Shown: piece by piece, positions 32,843 to 38,745 of the stretch
Numbering within the stretch: position 1 is the stretch's first letter
Layout: each line of letters starts with the position of its first letter
Assembly (NCBI GenBank): GCA_018238965.1
Contig: JABCSI010000006.1
Location: 1 to 38,745, forward strand
Direction of reading: 5' to 3'
Length of the DNA stretch: 38,745 nucleotides
Source: Promethearchaeota archaeon
Lineage (GTDB): Archaea; Asgardarchaeota; Lokiarchaeia; Sigyniarchaeales; Promethearchaeaceae
Position numbers and translations under genes: made by a program
Notes under the pieces: model-generated
What the model saw: the letters and a program-made list of their open reading frames with translations, nothing else
What the model was told of the DNA's origin: nothing
Database searches by the model: none

Positions 32843-32980
32843 ATATGTGTAATTAGGCGTTGGAACTAAAAAAATCTATTAATCAATTAACGAGGAACAA
32901 TAAAAATGATCTCGGGTTCCTAACTCTATTGGGAAGACACACACACTCTAATGCCTATCCCATTAATATGACGTGAATCC

Positions 32981-35032
32981 ATGAATCAAACTCCGCCTGA
33001 CCCAATTCATCAACAATCTCCATCTCCATCATCCCCTCCTTCTTCTGGGAATATTCCTTTAGGATTTCGTGATTTCTTTCCGTATCCTCAGTTTCGTAAA
33101 AATCAAGAGAGAGTTATTGGCCAACTTACCGAGGCAATGGCTCTTGGAAAAAATTCAATTCTAATTGCCACGAATGGGACGGGGAAAACGATCATGGCCT
33201 TGAGTGCGGCGCTTCCGATTGCTTTGCATGATAAAAAACGAAAAATCATATTTTGCTCCCGAACTTTCACCCAAAATGCGCGCGTCATTCAGGAAACTAA
33301 AACTATTACCCAGCATTTTGCCAAGAATAATGTTTCTCAAATGATCGGGGCGTTGAGTTTAAGGGGGCGTAATGAGATGTGTCCCCATAAAACGATCCAG
33401 CGTCTCCAATTACCCCCCAGCGAAAGTATGAGTGTATGTTCCACTTTACGGAAGAATAAGAAATGCCCATATTTTAACCATTTAATGAAAAAACGAAAGA
33501 AAACCTATTTTGTGGATCAATTGAAGAGTCTATCTTCTTTTCCTTTGGACGCGCAGGATCTCCTGGATTTTGCGGAGCAGGATGATGTATGTCCTTATTT
33601 TCTCAGTAAATTTCTTATGGAAAATGAGGATATCATTGTATGTAATTATATGTGGATTTTTGATCCAATTATTCGTAAAAATTTCCTCGAAACCATCGGG
33701 TGTGAGCTTTCGGACTGCATTATTATAATGGACGAATGCCATAATTTGCCCGAAATGGCCAACAATATCAATTCATATCGTATCACCCCCTATTCTATCC
33801 GGCAAGCACTAAAGGATTTGGAAGTCGCCCGAGCAACCTTTAGATTGTTGAATTTTGTAAAAAATTGCCGAGACCTGTTAGGTGGGATTAAAAATCGGGT
33901 GGAGGAGGAAATTAAACTTGATGCTTCCCGTTTTCTGCAAAAAATACTCCAAAAAAACAAACTCTCATCGATGCAAGAGTTACAGGATGTTTTGGCTGAT
34001 CTTCGGGAATACGGTGAAGCAATCAATCAAGAAAAAATTGATCAGGGTCAGACCCCCCGGGATTTTATTGCACCCCTTGTGAAATTCTTTTCGAAGTTTA
34101 TCGAAACTCTGGATGATCCCGCATATTTCCCCTGCGTCACTGCAAAAAACTCCCGAAATGGAAAAACAATTGCTCTGGAATTGAAATGCCTCTCACCCCG
34201 TTTCATCACAGACCCGATATTTACAGAGAGTTTTGCGACTTTATCCCTATCTGGGACTTTACATCCAATCACCTATACCCAATTATTGGGTTTAAATGAT
34301 ACGGGAAAAACTCTTAAAATCATAAAAATGGAACCTCCCTTCCCTGAAAAGAACGTAAAGGTCCTTATCACAAAACATCTAAGTACAAGGGGAGCATCAC
34401 GAACTGTTTCCATGTATCGGGATATCTTGGTAGCACTGAAACCGGTATTACAAAATACACCGAAAAATGTGGGTGTTTTTTGTGCATCCTACGAAGTTGT
34501 TGAGGGTTTATGGAATAATGGATTCGAAAAATTAGCTAAAATGTGTAAAAAGAAAGCTTTTCGGGAACAGAAGGGGAACAGTGCTTCGGATAATGATATA
34601 CTAGTTGAGCAGTATAAAAATTGCATTAACCATCAAAAATTTGATGGTGGGGTCCTTCTTGGGGTGTGTGGTGGCCGAAACAGTGAAGGTGAAGATTTTC
34701 CTGGAGACTATATGAATGCTGTGGTAATTGTGGGTATACCCTTTCAGCGCCCAACACCAAGTGGAAATGCCAAAATTCAATACTATGATCGCTTGTTTCC
34801 AGGAAAAGGGCGTGATTTTGGTTACATTGTTCCCGCGTTGCAACGTTCCAATCAAGCTTGTGGCCGTCCTATCCGAAAAATGGATGATAAAGGACTAATC
34901 ATCCTAATGGATTTCCGGTTTAAACATTATCGCACTTTTCTCTCAGAATGGGTGCGGAAATATATGAAGCTAATTCCCTTTAATACCCAACTGCTTGAAA
35001 GCGAAGTTCGGTCGTTCTTTGCGCCAAAATAA
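32981..35032 (+). CDS. XPD/DinG-like Fe-S superfamily 2 helicase
   Basis: A 683-residue DNA helicase of the XPD/Rad3/DinG type. Walker A is ATNGTGKT (residues 63-70). Four cysteines suited to a 4Fe-4S cluster are C134, C153, C162 and C204. Motif II is DECH (251-254) in place of the usual DEAH, followed by NLPEMA. Motif VI, QACGRPIRKMDDKGL, is close to the end. The first 25 residues are Pro/Ser-rich and probably disordered. Members unwind DNA 5' to 3' in repair and transcription. The size fits DinG-like archaeal members better than a full TFIIH XPD complex. The stop codon at 35032 is 22 bases before the insertion sequence. Confidence 0.88.
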   Translation: MNQTPPDPIHQQSPSPSSPPSSGNIPLGFRDFFPYPQFRKNQERVIGQLTEAMALGKNSILIATNGTGKTIMALSAALPIALHDKKRKIIFCSRTFTQNARVIQETKTITQHFAKNNVSQMIGALSLRGRNEMCPHKTIQRLQLPPSESMSVCSTLRKNKKCPYFNHLMKKRKKTYFVDQLKSLSSFPLDAQDLLDFAEQDDVCPYFLSKFLMENEDIIVCNYMWIFDPIIRKNFLETIGCELSDCIIIMDECHNLPEMANNINSYRITPYSIRQALKDLEVARATFRLLNFVKNCRDLLGGIKNRVEEEIKLDASRFLQKILQKNKLSSMQELQDVLADLREYGEAINQEKIDQGQTPRDFIAPLVKFFSKFIETLDDPAYFPCVTAKNSRNGKTIALELKCLSPRFITDPIFTESFATLSLSGTLHPITYTQLLGLNDTGKTLKIIKMEPPFPEKNVKVLITKHLSTRGASRTVSMYRDILVALKPVLQNTPKNVGVFCASYEVVEGLWNNGFEKLAKMCKKKAFREQKGNSASDNDILVEQYKNCINHQKFDGGVLLGVCGGRNSEGEDFPGDYMNAVVIVGIPFQRPTPSGNAKIQYYDRLFPGKGRDFGYIVPALQRSNQACGRPIRKMDDKGLIILMDFRFKHYRTFLSEWVRKYMKLIPFNTQLLESEVRSFFAPK

Positions 35033-35054
35033 AAAAATAAAAAATAAAAAAAAA

Positions 35055-35071
35055 TGGTAATTCCGATCCAT
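35055..35071 (+). repeat. Left terminal inverted repeat of the insertion sequence
   Basis: TGGTAATTCCGATCCAT; 14 of 17 positions match the right end in inverted orientation. Confidence 0.7.
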
Positions 35072-35159
35072 GTTAAGATCAAGATGCTGCAAATTACGTA
35101 GCTTCGACACAAATCGTAGATATTTGCTTTTTTTCTCCCCTTTTCAGTCCTTTCTATGG

Positions 35160-35182
35160 TGTATTCTTGCCCGCAAGATACA
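35160..35182 (+). repeat. Hairpin in the insertion sequence leader
   Basis: TGTAT-T-CTTG and CAAG-ATACA pair around a CCCG loop, with one bulged T. It stands 84 bases before the transposase ATG and may limit transposase expression from outside promoters, as leader hairpins of some insertion sequences do. Confidence 0.4.
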
Positions 35183-35265
35183 TACTTGACCTGTACTTGG
35201 AACCCCCAATTCGTCCGTTCCAGATTTCCAATAGCCTTTTATGTGAGTAGTTTTTTAATTTCATT

Positions 35266-36947
35266 ATGACCTCGCAACAAAACTTGTCTGTACGGGAAGA
35301 ATGGAGAGATGTCTCCGATGCTGACACCCCTCCAACCTGTTGCCCGAGCTGTGGGGCTCAAGAATTTACTAGGAGTACCTACTATTTTCGCGATCTCCAA
35401 GAACTCGGAAGCCCAGTAGTAGTTAGAAAGGTGAGATATGAAGCAGTGACGTGGAAATGTAAACACTGTCAAGCTTCATTTGCTTTCCACAATCCTTTGA
35501 TACCCCTAAGAACTCCATATATGCCAGAAATAGTGGAATATGTTAAGCACAGAGTGATAAAGAAAGGAGATTCTTCAAGACGAGTGGCGGAAGATCTCAA
35601 ACAACTTCACAATGTCACGATTTCTGATGACACCATTTTAACTTGGGTCAATCCCAAACCAAAAACTCCTGAATCAACGAAAAATGCATCGTTTTCCTTT
35701 AAACCAAATACAGATTTTACAAAAAGCCCATTGGTGGAAGATTTCTCTGGGGTTTTGGGGATAGATGGGACATTTAAAGCGGTAAAAGCAAAAAAAAACG
35801 AACGGCCCGGGGTCGAGAGCGAGCCATTCTTATTGCATCTGACCCATCTACCGGACGGGCGCTTGGTGGCGTACTGGCAACCGGCGAAAACGAAAAAGAA
35901 GTTGCACAATTCCTCCAAAACCTCAAAGTGATCTTACAGAAAGAACCATTCTTTGCGATCTGTGATTTCGGAGCATCACTGTTGAGTGGAATACGAGCTG
36001 TGTTTCCAAATATTCAAATTGGTCATGATTACTTCCATACTGCTAAGTTACTTAATGAAGGGCTCCTTAAGGAGATGAGGCAGCTCAGGAAACATGCATA
36101 TACCAATCCAATAAAAGAGTATCATCTTGCTAGGAAAGCTTCTCAGATGGCAGTGAAATCAAAAATTCTCCCATCTATCCAATTTAATGACTCATTTCTC
36201 CAAAAAGCATGGGGCTTTTACCACAATCTCCACAGCTTAGTATCGTCGTCCTCAGTCAATCATTTTATCAAAAATTGGAATGACTTGAAAGATCTCCAAA
36301 CCACTAATAGTTGGCAACTGGGTCTTCAGATCATCCAAAAAGTGGAAGCATCCATTCCTTTGTGCGGGTTTACTCGAAAAAACTATCTAAAATATTGGGA
36401 AATCACCTGTAATGCTTGGAGAGGATCTATTCGTAATGAACGAAATACTCTTGAAGAGAAGCAAAAGGGGTATTCCAAAGCGTGCTATCGTGTTCTCATG
36501 AATCCGAGCAATATGAACCAGAGAGATGAACAAAAACTTCGTGAATCTTTAAAAAAGTTTCCTTTTTTAAGAGACATCAGGACTTGTGTGCGAGAATTTC
36601 ACTATCAATTTAAGACAAAAAAATCAAATTGGCGATCTTTGGCCTTTCTTCAAAAAGTGATCAATGAAAAGTCACATAAAGGTCTTAAATCTGCAGTTAG
36701 AACCCTTATAGGTGCAGAATCACGCATATTTGCCTACCGCGATATTCTGGTCAAACATCCCCATTTGATGAAGGGAAAAAGTATTCGCACTAATCGGGAA
36801 GAATTAAACCGGAAAATCGGGTTAGTGGCGCGGAATCAATATGGACTTCGCTCGACTTCGGGAGCATGTGTGCGAATCGCCGGGGTCCTAAACTGCAGCG
36901 TTGTATCATCTGAGGCACTTTGGAAAAAAGAGAAGAAAGAACTATAA
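35266..36947 (+). CDS. DDE transposase, two reading frames joined by a -1 shift at A9
   Basis: The first frame (35266-35931) holds an N-terminal zinc ribbon (CCPSCG and WKCKHC), an HTH-like part and the first catalytic Asp (D167, GIDGTF). The second frame is open from 35778 to 36947 and holds the second Asp (ICDFGASLL), HDYFHTAK and the last Glu (REELNRKIGLVARNQYGLRS). The frames join at nine A (35790-35798). The 0-frame codons AAA AAA AAC form the slippery heptamer A AAA AAC, followed closely by the GC-rich GAACGGCCCGGGGTCG. A -1 shift there yields about 560 residues, with KKRTARGRERAILIASDP across the junction. Alternatives are transcript slippage or a fresh one-base mutation. Confidence 0.75.
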
Positions 36948-36964
36948 ATCAATCGGTATTACCA
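36948..36964 (-). repeat. Right terminal inverted repeat of the insertion sequence
   Basis: ATCAATCGGTATTACCA on the plus strand, the inverted partner of the left end; it begins one base after the transposase TAA. Confidence 0.7.
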
Positions 36965-37020
36965 AAAAAATTAAGAAAATAAAAATTTATTTCTATATGG
37001 AAAACAATGCTTAGATATTG
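36965..37020 (+). promoter_or_regulatory. Short region between insertion sequence and glycogen synthase gene
   Basis: 56 bases, A/T-rich, with TTTATTTCTATATGG about 25-35 bases before the ATG. This is the only room for a promoter of the synthase gene outside the element, so its expression may depend on this stretch or on read-through from the element. Confidence 0.4.
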
Positions 37021-38745
37021 ATGACGGCCAATCACGGAAAAAAAATCTGGGTATTTGCTTTCGAATATGCGGGAATTGCCAAAGTAGGGGGTCTTGGGGA
37101 AGTATCTGCCAATCAATGTCGATGTTTGGCCGGTGATCCCGCATTGGACCTCACTGTTTTCCTTCCTTCCCATGGGAGACATCTTTCTTTACGAAAAAAA
37201 TTACAGTTATCACCCCTCCATGAACCCACTGGTGAAAAACTTGTGCTACGGGGTCATTTGGATCCAAATTATTTTGGGGTCCCTCCCCCAAAGTCGATTG
37301 ATACCGATCTCGACTATTTTGATAACGATCCGGGTTATTTTGAAGTTGAAATGTGGCATGGGCAATTGGATGGAGTGCCTATTAATCTTTTAGTTGGGGT
37401 TAATCCCCTTGCTGCCAGTATTTTACATGATTCTGAAGTATATGGATCTAAAACCCTCAATGCCAAATTGGGTCTTTTTGCACAGGCGATGAGAGAATAT
37501 ATGCGCTATTGCATCTATTCCAATCCCGATGATATTCCTGAATTGCTCCATGTTCACGATCATCATCCTGTGGCTGCTATGCTCAATTGTAGACAGGAAC
37601 TCAATTTGGTGCAGCGGGATTTGGAAACTGTGATTACGATGCATCTCCTCACCTGGCCACGGAAAGAACTGGAGTTTTTCTGGAAGTGTGGAGTAAATAA
37701 TGAAAATATGGCGATATGGTTGGGAAAGTATCGAACAAAGAGAAAATTTCTCGACATTTTTCATCTTGCCCAGACCGAGGCAGATTTATCCCCGACCTTA
37801 GAAAAAATTGGGTGTTTGCTGGCCGACCGGGTTATTGCCGTCAGTGAAAGTTTTCTCCATTCGGATATTATTCCCAATTGTGGCGGTGATTCGATACGTT
37901 GGAAAAGCGATTTTACATGGAACGGATGTGATTGGGAATATGAGGATTTACTTCGGGATGTCAAAAATCGTTTTAAGGACGAATTTAAGCAAAATTTGGC
38001 ATCCGATTTTCACTCCTCGGCCTTTCGATCCTTTTTTCTGACCAAAAAGTTAGGGGATTTGGAAGAATCCGAACCCAAAATCCATAGTCCCTTGATCCAT
38101 GATTTTGTTCGAGACCAATTTAATATTCTACCTTATCGTTCCGATTGTACTGTCGAAGCCTTTGACCAAGATGGACCTCTTGTATTGATAACTGGTAGAG
38201 TTTCACCCCAAAAGGGAATTGAAACACTGCTTGAAACCCTTCCCAATGTAATTCACCATATCCCAAATGTGAAATTTGTTTTTCTTATGGTGCCCACTGC
38301 CTTCACACTTCCTGATCTTGAATATTATATGGAGGTTGCACGCAAATATCCCGACAACGTTCGATTTCTTTTTGGGATCGCAGGAAGCATCTACTTTTTA
38401 GCCCATCTATCCGCAGATGTCTATTGTTGTCCCAGTCGGTGGGAACCATTCGGAATCGTGGCTTTGGAGGCAATGGCCGCCAAAATTCCCGTTATTGCTA
38501 CGGTGGCTGGCGGATTGAAGGAATCGATTATTCCACTTGACCAAGATTTGGAAAATGGCACCGGATTATTGGTTCAGATCGATGATGTGGAGGCGCTTTC
38601 TCGGGCTTTGGTCTCTCTCTTAAGTGTGATGATTATTGCGGAGAAGAATCAAAAATCTCAAGAAATTTCAGAATCCGAATTCACCGCCCTTCTTAGCAAA
38701 ATTATTTATCCCGCTCTTCGGAAAAAGGTTCAATCCGACCTTGGA
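37021..38745 (+). CDS. glgA: Glycogen/starch synthase (GT5), 3' end beyond the window
   Basis: Open from ATG 37021 to the last base, 575 codons with no stop, so the C-terminus is cut by the window edge. The nucleotide-sugar-binding start is seen in AKVGGLGEV near residue 22, where bacterial enzymes have KTGGLADV. The C-terminal domain has GRVSPQKGIETLLE and SRWEPFGIVALEAMAAKIPV, containing the E-x7-E motif of GT-B retaining enzymes. ENGTGLLVQIDD follows. It transfers glucose from a nucleotide-glucose donor to the growing alpha-1,4-glucan. A helical insertion in the middle (about residues 290-370) makes it longer than the E. coli enzyme. The IS element lies 56 bases upstream. A TTG directly before the ATG is an alternative start. 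Confidence 0.85.
   Translation, partial: MTANHGKKIWVFAFEYAGIAKVGGLGEVSANQCRCLAGDPALDLTVFLPSHGRHLSLRKKLQLSPLHEPTGEKLVLRGHLDPNYFGVPPPKSIDTDLDYFDNDPGYFEVEMWHGQLDGVPINLLVGVNPLAASILHDSEVYGSKTLNAKLGLFAQAMREYMRYCIYSNPDDIPELLHVHDHHPVAAMLNCRQELNLVQRDLETVITMHLLTWPRKELEFFWKCGVNNENMAIWLGKYRTKRKFLDIFHLAQTEADLSPTLEKIGCLLADRVIAVSESFLHSDIIPNCGGDSIRWKSDFTWNGCDWEYEDLLRDVKNRFKDEFKQNLASDFHSSAFRSFFLTKKLGDLEESEPKIHSPLIHDFVRDQFNILPYRSDCTVEAFDQDGPLVLITGRVSPQKGIETLLETLPNVIHHIPNVKFVFLMVPTAFTLPDLEYYMEVARKYPDNVRFLFGIAGSIYFLAHLSADVYCCPSRWEPFGIVALEAMAAKIPVIATVAGGLKESIIPLDQDLENGTGLLVQIDDVEALSRALVSLLSVMIIAEKNQKSQEISESEFTALLSKIIYPALRKKVQSDLG

Larger units (their letters stand above)
35055..36964 (+). mobile_element. Insertion sequence with 17-bp terminal inverted repeats
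   Basis: About 1.9 kb. The left end TGGTAATTCCGATCCAT (35055-35071) matches the inverted right end (36948-36964, reading TGGTAATACCGATTGAT on the minus strand) at 14 of 17 positions. Nine A lie just outside the left end and six A just outside the right end, consistent with target duplication in an A-tract. The right end begins one base after the transposase stop. It lies between the helicase and the glycogen synthase gene. The family is not certain; the transposase is ISL3-like in layout, but the ends do not look like ISL3. Confidence 0.75.

Noticed and set aside
35928-36947. Independent second transposase gene starting at ATG 35928
   Set aside because: The frame is open upstream to 35778 and carries conserved transposase sequence before that ATG, so it is the -1 continuation of the first frame.
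37094-37393. 99-codon ORF within the glycogen synthase region
   Set aside because: It is an out-of-frame shadow; the true frame is open from 37021 to the window end and shows GT5 motifs.

Overview
The window is AT-rich archaeal DNA that fits an Asgard archaeon (Promethearchaeota), most likely Lokiarchaeia or a close relative. The evidence is indirect but consistent: two Rag/Gtr-type GTPases carrying a C-terminal roadblock-like domain, a separate roadblock/LC7 protein with a long acidic tail, a V4R/TRAPP-like protein, an Orc1/Cdc6-like ATPase, a four-cysteine XPD-type helicase, TATA-box promoters with many short or missing leaders, and a HesB-like gene read through an in-frame TGA, as expected of selenocysteine-using archaea.

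Layout, left to right. 0.1-2.5 kb: a sugar:cation symporter-like carrier and a CapA-type phosphoesterase form a short operon. 2.6-4.4 kb (minus): a long-chain acyl-CoA synthetase. 4.6-7.7 kb (minus): two radical SAM proteins flank a lipoate-protein ligase catalytic domain, matching the LipS1/LipS2 type of lipoyl synthesis. 7.9-11.2 kb: a small helical protein, two secreted proteins and the roadblock protein. 11.5-13.5 kb: a degenerate Orc1/Cdc6-like ATPase convergent with a nucleoside-kinase-like P-loop protein. 13.8-16.6 kb: a TldD/TldE pair whose TldD has lost its catalytic Glu. 16.7-18.7 kb: a large secreted, C-terminally anchored protein with about 24 N-glycosylation sequons.

18.8-22.6 kb: two paralogous Rag-like GTPases point at each other and share the same upstream promoter block. 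Between them lie a small RHH-like protein, a thioredoxin and a winged-helix regulator. 22.7-23.1 kb: a 118-residue HesB-like protein whose codon 33 is TGA, followed directly by TGT; simple ORF calling breaks it. It is the best candidate for a hidden gene in the window.

23.2-26.4 kb: a TPR protein, an APH-type kinase and a small protein. 26.4-29.6 kb (minus): bacterial-type triosephosphate isomerase with an altered catalytic lid, an ECF transporter S component, and a threonine-synthase-like protein that lacks the PLP lysine and ends in a winged helix. 29.6-31.9 kb: the V4R-like protein, an overlapping 484-residue partner and a tiny ORF. 31.9-35.0 kb: a multi-pass membrane protein and the XPD/DinG-like helicase. 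35.055-36.964 kb: a complete insertion sequence with recognisable inverted ends, set in an A-tract, whose transposase is split by a -1 frame change at a run of nine A. From 37.0 kb to the right edge: a glycogen/starch synthase open to the window end.

Several enzyme families here keep their fold but have lost or changed catalytic residues (TldD, the threonine-synthase-like protein, the Orc1/Cdc6-like protein, the isomerase lid). No tRNA, rRNA or CRISPR array was seen.
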